Of a DNA stretch of 64,000 nt, positions 50,618-59,710 are shown piece after piece. Both the position numbers and the translations under genes were made by a program. Location: contig NZ_CP054142.1 in assembly GCF_017893965.1 (NCBI RefSeq), positions 2,232,001 to 2,296,000 of the forward strand, written 5' to 3'. Within the stretch, counting starts at the first letter, position 1. Each line of letters opens with the position of its first letter. Under the pieces are notes generated by a model. That model was given only the letters and a program-made list of their open reading frames with translations, was not told the origin of the DNA and did no database searches. The stretch comes from Treponema parvum. GTDB taxonomy: Bacteria; Spirochaetota; Spirochaetia; Treponematales; Treponemataceae.

Positions 50618-51103
50618 TTACCTTATAACAACCCACGTCGCTCCGCTCCCGCCCATATTCCTGTTGGGATGTCCAAAAGCGCCGAGCCTTTTATCCGTTT
50701 CTATAAAAGAACGAACGGTTGCTCCCAGAACGGGATCGCTGCCGTGCGAGTGGTTTCCCTTCCCGTGGATAATCAAAACCTTACGAAGCCCTTTTAGCTT
50801 ACATTCGCTTATAAAGCCGTCCAGCCGCTGCCACGCTTCTTCGCGGGTAAGACCGTGGAGATCCAGGCGGCTTTGAGGGCTCATAGCCTTAAGGTATACT
50901 CTGTCTTCAAGTTTGAGCCGTTGATCATATTCGTCCGCAGCGGCATCTTTGTCAATAACCCCGTAACGCCGCATCCACATTTCCATAGGATTTACGGTTT
51001 TTTCAGGAGCCTTAGGGCGGGAATTTTCGGAACGTTTATGAATGTCTTTAGGTTCCTTTTTTTTAAGAGTTTCCCACTGACTAAGAATATCACCGAAATC
51101 CAT
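50618..51103 (-). CDS. Smr-domain protein
   Basis: A 161-residue protein with a C-terminal Smr (MutS2-related) domain: LDLHGLTREEAWQRLDGFI and VLIIHGKGNHSHGSDPVLGATVRSFI, ending in GGSGATWVVIR. The N-terminal 75 residues are basic and low-complexity (KKKEPKDIHKRSENSRPKAPEK). Free Smr proteins can cleave DNA or RNA; the LDxHG and HGxG motifs for catalysis are present. The start follows GAGGC. It is 33 bases after the BatD-like gene on the same strand and probably belongs to the end of that operon. Confidence 0.88.
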   Translation of the reverse strand: MDFGDILSQWETLKKKEPKDIHKRSENSRPKAPEKTVNPMEMWMRRYGVIDKDAAADEYDQRLKLEDRVYLKAMSPQSRLDLHGLTREEAWQRLDGFISECKLKGLRKVLIIHGKGNHSHGSDPVLGATVRSFIETDKRLGAFGHPNRNMGGSGATWVVIR

Positions 51104-51136
51104 AAGTTTTGCCTCTCAAGCCGTTTTATATTCAAT

Positions 51137-52696
51137 CTATTCGATAAGAAACAATCTGTCGCTTAAAACCCAGCCGCCGTTCCCATTATATGAAATATAC
51201 GTCCAGTTTCCTACTCTTTCCAAAACTTTTACGCGAAGCCCGCCCGTCTCTTCATGTGAAACGACAGCCGTGTGTTCCGGCACCGGACTGAGGCTTCCTC
51301 CCGCAAAAACGGCATACCTTTGGTTCAGTTTTATCCGGTTTACAACGAGCATGACAAACATTGCCGCAAATAAGATCAAAAACAACACGAATATGCGTTT
51401 TTTGAAAAAAACGGCCGTCAGCGTTAAAAGACCGAACAGAACACAAAGCGCCGAACACCAATAAAACAATGGAACGCTCGGTTCGGTAACGCCCGTCGGA
51501 ATACCGAAGCGCTTTTCATAGGCAATCCTGGCCTTGCAGCTTGCGCTGAAGGGCAAAGATTTCCGCTCTTCACAGCGAAGATCGGCCAAACGCCTGCATT
51601 CCTCTTCTTGAAGAGAAGTCATATGCGCTTCTTTTTCCTGTATTCCCGAATCTTCAAAAGCGTAGGCAAAAAGGGAGTTCGCCTTATCCGTGTCAGACGG
51701 CGGACCGTAGGGGGTTTTTACGGATATGCTTGCAGAATCTTTTTCAAACGGTGCTTCATCCGGTTCCAAAACCGTGATCATAGAAAAAGGCGTGTATACT
51801 TCAACCCTAGAACCGTTGTAAGCGGTTGCGGTTATTTTGATATTCGGTAAGCTCCACTCTCCGGGTAAAAGCGGCCTCCATTCAAAATCGGCTACGGGAA
51901 CTTCTTCAGCAAAAAACTCCCGGCCGCGGGGCTTGCCTTCGGCAATCTCATATCTCTTAATCTCCGTAAACAGAGCATCCTTTTGCAGTTCCCAATCAAA
52001 TTTAACTATCTGCAGGACGTATTTTAAATAAACGGTAAAATAAACAGATTCTCCGACGACGCACGACAAAGGCTGAGTTTTTACGTCGTCTGAAAGGGAT
52101 AAGAATTCCCTGTTTCGGGAAGAAACGGCGCCGACATTGGCGGCGTCCGCATCGGCGGCAACGGATTTGTCATTTCCTAAAAAATCGCCGCCGGACGAAA
52201 CCTTGTCTTTGTCGCCTTTTGCTGTTCGTGAAAATCTTACAATCATTTTGGGCAAAACGGTATCCGGATTTTCCTGCACCGAGATTTTTGCAAAGGGAAT
52301 GCTGTAACGGCGGCCGTTTATGACGGCTGTAAGAGCCGGAATCGTAAAATTTCCGGAAGCTTTAAAAGAAAACCAAAACTCAAGCCTTGTCCCCCTGTCG
52401 CGATCGGAATCGATAAAATCCGAACGCCTTGAAGAGACGAACTGCACGTGTTCCGGCAGTACGGGCATGGCAGTCTGCACTTGTTCGGGCGGCACGCCGG
52501 GAATCGTAAGAACAAAAACGCATTCCTGCTGAGTAAAGGCAGCGTCGGAAAGAGGAAGCACTTGCAAAGATCGTATCTGTCCGCGATTCAGTTTTTCCGC
52601 ATAAGAAGGAAAAAGAACCGCGGCAAACAAGAATAATATCAGTAATCTACTGTTGCGCCGCCGTTTTTTTGCGGCTGGAACGTCCTGTTTTTCCAT
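51137..52696 (-). CDS. batD: BatD-like protein with C-terminal SH3-like domain
   Basis: A 519-residue membrane protein, last of the Bat gene series. Signal segment at about 17-33, BatD-type beta-sandwich domains (FTQQECVFVLTIPGVPPEQVQ; QPLSCVVGESVYFTVYLKYV; VADFEWRPLLPGEWSLPNIKI), a Cys-rich helical linker, and two membrane segments near 405-450 (YWCSALCVLFGLLTLTAVFF; VLFLILFAAMFVMLVV). The last 60 residues are a bacterial SH3-like module (LRVKVLERVGNWTYISYNGNGGWVLSDRLFLIE). The start overlaps the end of the BatB/C gene by 58 bases. Bat proteins form an envelope complex linked in Bacteroides and Leptospira to oxidative stress; the mechanism is unknown. Confidence 0.78.
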   Translation of the reverse strand: MEKQDVPAAKKRRRNSRLLILFLFAAVLFPSYAEKLNRGQIRSLQVLPLSDAAFTQQECVFVLTIPGVPPEQVQTAMPVLPEHVQFVSSRRSDFIDSDRDRGTRLEFWFSFKASGNFTIPALTAVINGRRYSIPFAKISVQENPDTVLPKMIVRFSRTAKGDKDKVSSGGDFLGNDKSVAADADAANVGAVSSRNREFLSLSDDVKTQPLSCVVGESVYFTVYLKYVLQIVKFDWELQKDALFTEIKRYEIAEGKPRGREFFAEEVPVADFEWRPLLPGEWSLPNIKITATAYNGSRVEVYTPFSMITVLEPDEAPFEKDSASISVKTPYGPPSDTDKANSLFAYAFEDSGIQEKEAHMTSLQEEECRRLADLRCEERKSLPFSASCKARIAYEKRFGIPTGVTEPSVPLFYWCSALCVLFGLLTLTAVFFKKRIFVLFLILFAAMFVMLVVNRIKLNQRYAVFAGGSLSPVPEHTAVVSHEETGGLRVKVLERVGNWTYISYNGNGGWVLSDRLFLIE

Positions 52697-54360
52697 TTTT
52701 TTTGCTCATTCTCCCGTACTTGATTGAAAACCGCGTCCGCAACCGAAGATCTTTTTTCTTTTTCCTGAGAAACGGATAAAGCGGACTGCTCAGTCGTTTC
52801 AACGGGTTTTTCTTCCTGTTGGCGCAAAGATATTTCCAAGTTGATTTTTGATTCTATGCTTGAAGGCCGTATTAAAAGCGCTTCTCTGAATTGCCTTACC
52901 GCTCCGTCATAGTCTCCTCTGCGGTAAGCAATGATGCCCGTGTTATAAGACGCGGCAAATCGTACATCGTCGGCAGCAGAAGGCGAAATCTGCTCAAAGC
53001 GCAAAAGCGAAGCGTCATATTCTTCTTGCATCATATAGGTAGATGCAAGGCCGTAGAGCGCATATTGCGCCAAAATTTCATCGTTTTTAGAGACGGCGGC
53101 TTCTATGGTGTTAAAAAAAACGACCGTAGCTTTACGATAATTTTGCTGATGCCATTCCCATGTGCCCTGCATGAGTTTTTTTGCACCTTCAAATTCCTGA
53201 CTGCACGAGGAAAGGCTTAAAATCAAAAATATGCATAAGAGCGCGGAATTTGACGCCGCGCCGGATCCGGCCGATTTTGCCCTTCGAAGTTTACCTTTTA
53301 GGGCGTATAAATCGCATTCGCGCATAAACACACCTAAAATTACGGATATTAAAATAAACGCGATAAAGATTCCGCGTCTGTAGACGCGCTGCGTTTCCAT
53401 GACAAAAATATTTTCTTTATCAGACGAATTGGGCAAATCGGGCGAAGAAGAAACGTTTTTTTCTATGATTCTTATAATTTTAAGGGCGGATCCCGTTTCC
53501 GAAGCGTCGATATATCTTGCCGAAATCGCTTGTTCTCCGTTTCCTCTTATGCCGGCTTTTTTCATGGCGGAATTTACGCTGTCTTTTAAAAAAGCGGTTC
53601 TTAAAGCGGTACGAGCTACGGTCTTTCCGTCGCCCGCAATTATTTCACTCTCGCGTTCGGAACCGAAACCTATGAGCGTTACGGCGATATTTGTTTTTAG
53701 AGCTTCGGTCAATGAAGGTGTCATAAGTCCGTCGGTTTCGTCCCCGTCGGTAAAGACCAATATATGCTTAAATTGCGGAACATTCGCCGGAAAAGAACGG
53801 ACGGCGGCGCGAATTCCCCTGCCGAGGCTGGAACCTGCGGCCGTCATCATTTCAGGCGATAAGTTTTCGACCGCGGTTTTTACGGCTTGAAAATCTTCCG
53901 TCTGAGGGATGAGTATGAATCCGTCTCCTTTGGCAATTACTACCGAAAACGAATTTCCTTCAAGCCTGTCCAAAAGTTTTTCCGCATAGCGTACGGCGGC
54001 TTTAAGGCGGGTAAGGCCTTCGGGCGCGTCGTCGGCTAGCATGCTGTAGGAAATATCGAACACAAGGCTTACAGCGTTTCCGCTTTTTTGTACAGGCACG
54101 GACGCGGTTCCCCATGAAATTCCTGCATACGCCAAAACAAGAAAAATCCATACGAACGAAACCGTAAGAACGCTTGTAATCCGCGCCGATTTAAAACGGC
54201 GCAAGGCGTGAGCGGTGTTTAAAGGTTCCGCCTTGGGCACCGCATGTGAAATTGAAAATAATTTAAAAAATTTAAAGAACCTGACTACGGAAAGAAACCA
54301 AACGGGAACGAGAAAAAGCAATGCCCAAAAAGCGCGAGGATGTTCAAATGAAATATCCAT
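52639..54360 (-). CDS. batB: BatB-BatC fusion: VWA domain plus TPR
   Basis: A 573-residue membrane protein. N-terminal two membrane helices, then a von Willebrand A domain with the MIDAS motif DISYSMLADD and TDGDETDG (about residues 90-290). A further membrane segment follows (GIFIAFILISVILGVFM). A stretch resembling a second signal/lipobox (LLCIFLILSLSSCSQEFEGA) marks the join to the BatC part, which has TPR repeats (ALYGLASTYMMQEEYDASLLRFE; NTGIIAYRRGDYDGAVRQFREALLI) and a charged tail. BatB and BatC are separate in several genomes. The ATG at 54360 overlaps batA's stop (TGATG) and follows AAGGAGG. Confidence 0.85.
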   Translation of the reverse strand: MDISFEHPRAFWALLFLVPVWFLSVVRFFKFFKLFSISHAVPKAEPLNTAHALRRFKSARITSVLTVSFVWIFLVLAYAGISWGTASVPVQKSGNAVSLVFDISYSMLADDAPEGLTRLKAAVRYAEKLLDRLEGNSFSVVIAKGDGFILIPQTEDFQAVKTAVENLSPEMMTAAGSSLGRGIRAAVRSFPANVPQFKHILVFTDGDETDGLMTPSLTEALKTNIAVTLIGFGSERESEIIAGDGKTVARTALRTAFLKDSVNSAMKKAGIRGNGEQAISARYIDASETGSALKIIRIIEKNVSSSPDLPNSSDKENIFVMETQRVYRRGIFIAFILISVILGVFMRECDLYALKGKLRRAKSAGSGAASNSALLCIFLILSLSSCSQEFEGAKKLMQGTWEWHQQNYRKATVVFFNTIEAAVSKNDEILAQYALYGLASTYMMQEEYDASLLRFEQISPSAADDVRFAASYNTGIIAYRRGDYDGAVRQFREALLIRPSSIESKINLEISLRQQEEKPVETTEQSALSVSQEKEKRSSVADAVFNQVRENEQKKWKNRTFQPQKNGGATVDY

Positions 54361-55361
54361 CAGAAGACCTCCTTCAAAACTATCCTGCTTAAAATCCATG
54401 CCAGAGCAAAGGCTATTGCGGCGGCGATTAAAATCTTATCGTAAAAATATTCGTCAACGGTTTTAAGATAATATGTCTGTACTACTTTTTCTCGGTTGCT
54501 GATATTATTCAGTGCGGCGGAAAGCCCCGCAACGGTTTCAGCGCTGAAATAACGTCCGTCCGTCATGAGCGCGATTTTTTGTAGGGGCGCAGGATCGAAG
54601 TCGGATTCCAAGTAGCCGTTGAAAACCTTTCCCGTCACGGGATCAGTGTATTGCAAAGGGACGTTTCCTCTGGTGCCCAATCCTACCGTATACAGCTTTA
54701 TGCCGTATTCAAAAGCCAGAGAAGCTGCAGTTTCAGGATGAATCGAACCGGCATTGTTTTCCCCGTCGGTAATCAAAATGATACATTTTTCAGGAGCCTT
54801 TGAAGAAGCCAGATGATAAACTGCCGTGCTCAATCCGGTTCCGATCGCAGTTCCTTCGCCTAAAGTTCCTACAGTCATCGTATCAATATGCTCTATAAAT
54901 GTTTTACGGTCGGTAGTGGGCGGTACGCTGAGAGCCGCTTCGGTAGCCGTCTGTACAAGCCCGAACGAAGCTCCAGTGTTTTGTTCGGCTAAAAAGCGGA
55001 TAACCTGTTTTGCAGCTTCAAGGCGCGTAAGCCCGTCCATGTCTCTTGCCGCCATAGAAGGGCTCACGTCAAGAACGAATAAAACGTCGTTCCCTCTGGA
55101 CACGTACACTTTTTGATCGTGATGAATCACAGGATCCGAGAACGCCAACACTACAAGAACATAGCCTGCCAAAAACAAAGCCGTTTTTATTGCGGAGATA
55201 AATTTAAAAAAGCCGCCTTTCCATTTAAAAGCGCTTCCGCCCCAGTCCGAAAGAATAGCAGGAAAAGCGGGACTTGAAAAAATCTTTGCCTTACGGAGTA
55301 AAAATAAAAGCAAAACAGGGATAAAAAACAAAAATGCAACGGGGTTCATAAAATCTATCAC
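54360..55361 (-). CDS. batA: BatA-type VWA-domain membrane protein
   Basis: A 333-residue protein: two N-terminal membrane helices (PVAFLFFIPVLLLFLLRKAK; FLAGYVLVVLAFSDPVI), a VWA domain with intact MIDAS (FVLDVSPSMAARDMDG, TDGENNAGS) and a C-terminal membrane helix (KILIAAAIAFALAWILSRI). The start is GTG at 55361, whose GTGA overlaps the stop of the gene before it; GGGGAGG lies 7 bases upstream. It lies in the order moxR, DUF58, accessory, batA, batB/C, batD, all linked by overlaps of 1-4 bases or small gaps. Confidence 0.9.
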   Translation of the reverse strand: MIDFMNPVAFLFFIPVLLLFLLRKAKIFSSPAFPAILSDWGGSAFKWKGGFFKFISAIKTALFLAGYVLVVLAFSDPVIHHDQKVYVSRGNDVLFVLDVSPSMAARDMDGLTRLEAAKQVIRFLAEQNTGASFGLVQTATEAALSVPPTTDRKTFIEHIDTMTVGTLGEGTAIGTGLSTAVYHLASSKAPEKCIILITDGENNAGSIHPETAASLAFEYGIKLYTVGLGTRGNVPLQYTDPVTGKVFNGYLESDFDPAPLQKIALMTDGRYFSAETVAGLSAALNNISNREKVVQTYYLKTVDEYFYDKILIAAAIAFALAWILSRIVLKEVF

Positions 55362-56389
55362 GGCGAAGCCTCCCCTTTTTCGGATTTTCCGGCTATTTGC
55401 ACTTGCTTGATCTGCCTGTCAGGATCTTCAAAAAACGATACCAATTCCTTTGCAGTTCCCGCCGTCTGCTTTTTTTCGTCTTCGCTTAAAACCGTTGTGT
55501 ATTCGCTTACGGGAAGCCGCATTGAATCAAGCGAACCTCGCGCATATCTTATGTAATCCATTCTGCGGAATAAGGTTTCAAGATTTTCGATTCTGACGGA
55601 ATAAGAAAGCGGTATATCGCCTGCAAAAAGCTCATAAAAAAAAGCTTCTATTTTGTCCGAAGTGAGAGAAAGAAAAATTTTGTCGAACCTGTACGCCAAA
55701 TATTTACGCAAAATATTTTCCATCGTTTCGCAAAAAACATAATCATCCGTATCTTTTTCGTTTTTTGAAAGCCGTCTTAGCGCGCGACGCGCTAGGCGTG
55801 CGTTTTGCATATATCCGAAAAAAAGGATTAATGACGAAAACCAGCCGGCGACGCGCTGAAGATTGAACAAGACCCAGACCAGAACGATAAAGACTAAAAG
55901 AAAAAATATTCCGGCGGCGTAAATTGCGTATATCGTGCCCGGAATTAATATCGGCGGAGCCGGAGACTGCAGAACGCTTCTTCCCGTTTTTTCCGTTATC
56001 GAAGAGACGAATACGGGTGAAAGATCCACAATAAAACCCGAATAATTATTGTCTAGAACGGTTAAAAGATCAAACGGAGGAATATCGATTTTTCCCGTCC
56101 TCCAAGGGATAAAAGAAAACGTCAGAGTGTACTGATTTCCGGATCTTGAAAGATTCCCGCCTAAAATTGTATACGAATCCGTAATAAATTCCTTTTCTTC
56201 AAAATAAACGGGGACGGAATCTTTTCCGTCTATGGGAAATGCTGCCGGAGAATAAAACGTGTATGATATTTCCGCGGTATCGCCTATGAAAATTTCACGC
56301 GGTGAAATAGTCTGCGACGCTTGAAAACTCTGCGCGTGAGAAAAAAGACAGATTTTAAAAACAAACAATACGGCGAGCGTCTTTTTCAT
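55358..56389 (-). CDS. Bat-operon accessory membrane protein
   Basis: A 343-residue protein in the slot that is often filled by DUF4381-type or short BatD-like proteins. Signal peptide (TLAVLFVFKICLFSHAQS), an immunoglobulin-like beta domain (ISPREIFIGDTAEISYTFYS; TFSFIPWRTGKIDIPPFDLL), one membrane segment near 155-177 (YAIYAAGIFFLLVFIVLVWVLF) and a helical cytoplasmic tail of 160 residues (RRALRRLSKNEKDTDDYVFCETMENILRKYL). Its ATG overlaps the DUF58 stop (ATGA) and its own stop overlaps batA's GTG. Presumably part of the Bat complex; no enzyme motif. Confidence 0.7.
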   Translation of the reverse strand: MKKTLAVLFVFKICLFSHAQSFQASQTISPREIFIGDTAEISYTFYSPAAFPIDGKDSVPVYFEEKEFITDSYTILGGNLSRSGNQYTLTFSFIPWRTGKIDIPPFDLLTVLDNNYSGFIVDLSPVFVSSITEKTGRSVLQSPAPPILIPGTIYAIYAAGIFFLLVFIVLVWVLFNLQRVAGWFSSLILFFGYMQNARLARRALRRLSKNEKDTDDYVFCETMENILRKYLAYRFDKIFLSLTSDKIEAFFYELFAGDIPLSYSVRIENLETLFRRMDYIRYARGSLDSMRLPVSEYTTVLSEDEKKQTAGTAKELVSFFEDPDRQIKQVQIAGKSEKGEASP

Positions 56390-57285
56390 AAGCGGGGACG
56401 CTCCTTTTTTTCAAAAAACTGCAGGAGAACTTTAAGCGGATCGTCTTCGCACGACATGACAAGAGGAACGCACGAATGTGTCAGACAATACTTTTTCCAT
56501 ACTTCTTTTCTGAAATTACTGTCGTCACGCCATTCTCCCTGCAGCACGGAAGAAGAGGTGGGCAAAGGAAGGCGCATTCCGCTTTCGCTGTCGATAAAAT
56601 CCAGCGTCCCAAGGTCGGGCAGTCTTGTGTCCATAGGATCGATTATACGTACGGCGATGAGATCATGTTTTGAACCCAGGAGGGCAAGCTCTCTTTCCCA
56701 ACCGGCGCAGCGGAAATCCGATAAAACAAACACTAAGGAACGTTTTCTTAAAAGCTTAAAGGCGCCGCTTAAGGCTAAGGGGAGCGCGGAACCGGGCGCT
56801 GCGCCGTCCGGAAGCTCTTCGAGCTTTGACAAAAGCGTCATGATATGGGTGCGTCCGCTTTGAGGCGCACAGGAAAATTCAATTCTTCCGTCAAAAAAGA
56901 CGACTCCTACGGGACTTGAAATGTGTTCGGAAGCCAAAACAAGGAGTGCAGCGGCTTCACAGGCCTGCTCAAGACGGGTTTTGCCCTTGGAACCGGTACT
57001 CATGGAAAGCGAGCGGTCTATTACAAAGAACACAGGCAGTTCTCGCTCTTCTTCAAATGTCTTTACGAACGGCCTGTCCATGCGCGCCGTAACGTTCCAA
57101 TCGATCGAGCGTACGTCGTCTCCTAAAAAATACTCGCGCACGCCGTTAAATTCTATTCCCTGCCCCTTATATAACGAACGGAAAGAACCGCTTTTCATAT
57201 TTTGCGCCAAAGCGGCGGCGGAAATTCTAAGCAAGGCCGCCCGTCTTACCAAAGATTCGCGATCATCCTGTAAAAAACGCTTCAT
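56386..57285 (-). CDS. DUF58 family protein of the Bat operon
   Basis: A 299-residue cytoplasmic protein with the DUF58 signature GIEFNGVREYFLGDDVRSIDWNVTARM (residues about 45-72) and a VWA-like fold (PVFFVIDRSLSMSTGSKGKTRLE with a MIDAS-like Asp-x-Ser-x-Ser, FVLSDFRCAGWE). DUF58 proteins accompany MoxR ATPases and are thought to be their partners or substrates. Start at 57285, 19 bases after the moxR stop. The end overlaps the next gene by 4 bases. Confidence 0.88.
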   Translation of the reverse strand: MKRFLQDDRESLVRRAALLRISAAALAQNMKSGSFRSLYKGQGIEFNGVREYFLGDDVRSIDWNVTARMDRPFVKTFEEERELPVFFVIDRSLSMSTGSKGKTRLEQACEAAALLVLASEHISSPVGVVFFDGRIEFSCAPQSGRTHIMTLLSKLEELPDGAAPGSALPLALSGAFKLLRKRSLVFVLSDFRCAGWERELALLGSKHDLIAVRIIDPMDTRLPDLGTLDFIDSESGMRLPLPTSSSVLQGEWRDDSNFRKEVWKKYCLTHSCVPLVMSCEDDPLKVLLQFFEKKERPRL

Positions 57286-57304
57286 ATCGGATACCGCCTA
57301 AAAC

Positions 57305-58321
57305 TTACGGAAGCGGCATAAAATTCAGTATCTTTTCGATGAGATCATCGGAAGAAACGCCTCCCGCCGCAGCTTCGTAGGACAAGACGAGCCTGTGGCG
57401 CATGACGGCAGGAGACGCTTCCTTTACGTCTTCAGGAAGAACGAAAGACCTGCCTCTCATAAGCGCCAGCGCCTTAGAGCATTGCAGCAAGGCAATCCCT
57501 GCGCGGGGCGACGCCCCGTAAGAAATGTAACGGGAAATTTCATCGGGAGATCTTTTAATCACCGAAATATGTCCGTTCTTTTTTTCATTTGAAGGGCGGG
57601 TAACGTTTACTATAGAAACTATGTACTCCACGATTTTATCGTCGCATGTAATGTGATCAAGAAGAGAACGAATGCGCAAAAGAGATTCGGGCGTAAATAC
57701 GCGGGCTATGCTTATTTCGTTGGCCTTTCCGGCGCTTTTTACGATAAGGCATTCTTCTTCGGCGGAAGGATAAGAAACTTTGATTTTAAGCAAAAAGCGG
57801 TCGAGCTCCGCTTCCGGCAGGTTATAAGTTCCTTCCTGCTCTATGGGATTCTGTGTTGCAAGAACGAAGAACGGTTTGGGCAGGGGATAAGTGCTTTCAC
57901 CTATCGTAACCTGCCGTTCCGCCATAGCTTCAAGCAGAGCGGACTGTACCTTTGCCGGCGCGCGGTTTATTTCATCCGCAAGCAGGACGTTTGTAAAAAC
58001 AGGTCCCTTTCTTACGGAAAATTGTCCGGACGAGCGTTCGTAAATAAGGGTGCCGGTAACGTCGGCGGGAAGCAGATCAGGAGTAAACTGAACCCGCTTA
58101 AAATCGAGCCCCGAAACATCTGAAAACGCCTTTACCGCAAGCGTTTTTGCAAGACCGGGAAGCCCTTCAAGCAAAACGTGTCCTCCCGCGATAAACGCCG
58201 TCAATATGCCGTCAACGACCGCCGTCTGTCCAATGAGCCGTTTTGAAACTTCTTTTCTGCACTTTTCTATTAATGCCCTGCAGTCTTCCAATTCCTGCCG
58301 GATCTTTTCATTATTTTCCAT
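57305..58321 (-). CDS. MoxR-family AAA+ ATPase
   Basis: A 338-residue AAA+ chaperone-like ATPase. Walker A GLPGLAKT near residue 56, Walker B LLADEINRAP near 115, sensor 1 LATQNPIEQEGTY, the MoxR-typical EAELDRFLLKI and the lid region GASPRAGIALLQ. MoxR proteins help mature or activate VWA-domain partners, which here are encoded directly downstream. It is the first gene of the Bat series. The ATG at 58321 follows TTTTGGAGATAAG; the site GGAG can pair with ACTCC just upstream, so its access may depend on leader folding. Confidence 0.93.
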   Translation of the reverse strand: MENNEKIRQELEDCRALIEKCRKEVSKRLIGQTAVVDGILTAFIAGGHVLLEGLPGLAKTLAVKAFSDVSGLDFKRVQFTPDLLPADVTGTLIYERSSGQFSVRKGPVFTNVLLADEINRAPAKVQSALLEAMAERQVTIGESTYPLPKPFFVLATQNPIEQEGTYNLPEAELDRFLLKIKVSYPSAEEECLIVKSAGKANEISIARVFTPESLLRIRSLLDHITCDDKIVEYIVSIVNVTRPSNEKKNGHISVIKRSPDEISRYISYGASPRAGIALLQCSKALALMRGRSFVLPEDVKEASPAVMRHRLVLSYEAAAGGVSSDDLIEKILNFMPLP

Positions 58322-58380
58322 CTTATCTCCAAAAGGAGTTGCCGAAAACTTCAGCCGGTTTCCCTAGCGGCCCCTTTGTC

Positions 58381-58409
58381 TTGACACTTATATTTTTTTT
58401 GAATAATGT
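58381..58409 (+). promoter_or_regulatory. sigma-70 promoter, leaderless type
   Basis: Consensus TTGACA at 58381-58386, 17-base spacer, TAATGT at 58404-58409, then 8 bases to the ATG at 58418. No Shine-Dalgarno. The in-frame ATG at 58406 lies inside the -10 and cannot be in the transcript, which fixes 58418 as the start. Confidence 0.7.
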
Positions 58410-58417
58410 ACTTTATC

Positions 58418-59710
58418 ATGTTACACCCGTTAGCACAAGAATTAAACGCAACCTTAAAAGGTACCGTAACCGGCGACATGCTTTCCGACGAAGGCCTAAG
58501 AATATATTTTCCTAAAGGCATTATCGCTCAAAGCGCGGAAGCAAAAACACACGCAAAGACCGCCAACGCTACCATAGGAACGACGGTGGTAAACGGAACG
58601 GTGGCTATCTTGCCGTGCATACAAAACCGCGCGCCTTCTTTAACGCCGCAGGAATTTGTGAGCTACGCGCCTACAGCGGGAACGATGGAACTCCGCAACA
58701 TATGGAAGTCCAAACTCGCCGTTAAAAATCCCGGCCTTGCAAAAAAGAATATTTCCACGCCTATTGTTGTCCCAGGACTCACTGCCGGAATCGCCTGCAT
58801 AGCCGAGCTTTTTTTAAATAAGAGGACGCCGCTTTTGATAGCGGATCCTTCGTGGGACAATTACGCTCTTATAGTTGAAACGCGCTGCGGAGCAAAGCTT
58901 CATCAATTCAAAATGTTCAAAAACGGCGCTTTCAATATCGAAGGTTTTGAAAAAGCCGTAGCCAAAGAGGCAAAGACGGGATTCGTGCGGATGTTGCTGA
59001 ATTTTCCGCAAAATCCTTCAGGCTACAGCCCGACTTCAGGAGAAGCTGAAAAGATTTGTGCTATAATAAAGAACGCGGCTAAAGCCGGCGCCCGCATACT
59101 TGTCGTAAGCGACGACGCTTACTTCGGGCTTAACTATGAAGACAGCATTGAAAAACAGTCGCTCTTTGCCTATCTTTCAGACATACACGAAAACGTCCTT
59201 GCCGTTAAGATCGACGGTCCCACAAAAGAAGATTTTGTGTGGGGATTCCGCTGCGGTTTTATAACATTTGCGTGGAAGGGCGCCAGTGAAAACCAATACA
59301 GGGCGATCGAACAAAAACTCACCGGGCTCATACGCTCTACGGTTTCCTGTTGTTCTACTCCCGCTCAATCAATCATACTCAAAGCCTTCGAAGACCCTGC
59401 TCTGGAAGACCAAAAAGCTTATTACAGAAAGATCCTTGAAAAAAGATACCGCAAAGTTCTTGAATTTGTAAAAAGCCGTAAGTCGAAAGTCGTTTCTCCG
59501 CTGCCTTTTAATTCCGGTTATTTTATGAGCCTTCATTTAAATGGGGTTGATGCGGAAACGCTGCGTACAAAGCTGCTGAACGAAAGAGGTATCGGGACTA
59601 TTGCCATAAATTCGTCGACGCTGCGTGTAGCTTTCAGCAGTCTTGACGAAAACAAAATAGAAACCGTATATTCGGCCATATATGAAATTGCAGAGAGCCT
59701 TGCGAATTAA
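58418..59710 (+). CDS. PLP-dependent class I/II aminotransferase
   Basis: A 430-residue fold-type I aminotransferase. PLP-region motifs: IVVPGLTAGIACIAELF, the NFPQNPSGYSP loop with the conserved Asn-Pro, VVSDDAYFGLNYE (Asp and Tyr contacting the ring), KIDGPTKEDFVWGFRCG with the Schiff-base Lys, and the C-terminal Arg region STLRVAFSSL. The order of motifs is standard but spacing between the Lys and the Arg segment differs from AspC, so the substrate is unclear. Its end overlaps the following lipoprotein gene by 29 bases. A strong promoter ends 8 bases before the ATG, which gives a leaderless message. Confidence 0.85.
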   Translation: MLHPLAQELNATLKGTVTGDMLSDEGLRIYFPKGIIAQSAEAKTHAKTANATIGTTVVNGTVAILPCIQNRAPSLTPQEFVSYAPTAGTMELRNIWKSKLAVKNPGLAKKNISTPIVVPGLTAGIACIAELFLNKRTPLLIADPSWDNYALIVETRCGAKLHQFKMFKNGAFNIEGFEKAVAKEAKTGFVRMLLNFPQNPSGYSPTSGEAEKICAIIKNAAKAGARILVVSDDAYFGLNYEDSIEKQSLFAYLSDIHENVLAVKIDGPTKEDFVWGFRCGFITFAWKGASENQYRAIEQKLTGLIRSTVSCCSTPAQSIILKAFEDPALEDQKAYYRKILEKRYRKVLEFVKSRKSKVVSPLPFNSGYFMSLHLNGVDAETLRTKLLNERGIGTIAINSSTLRVAFSSLDENKIETVYSAIYEIAESLAN

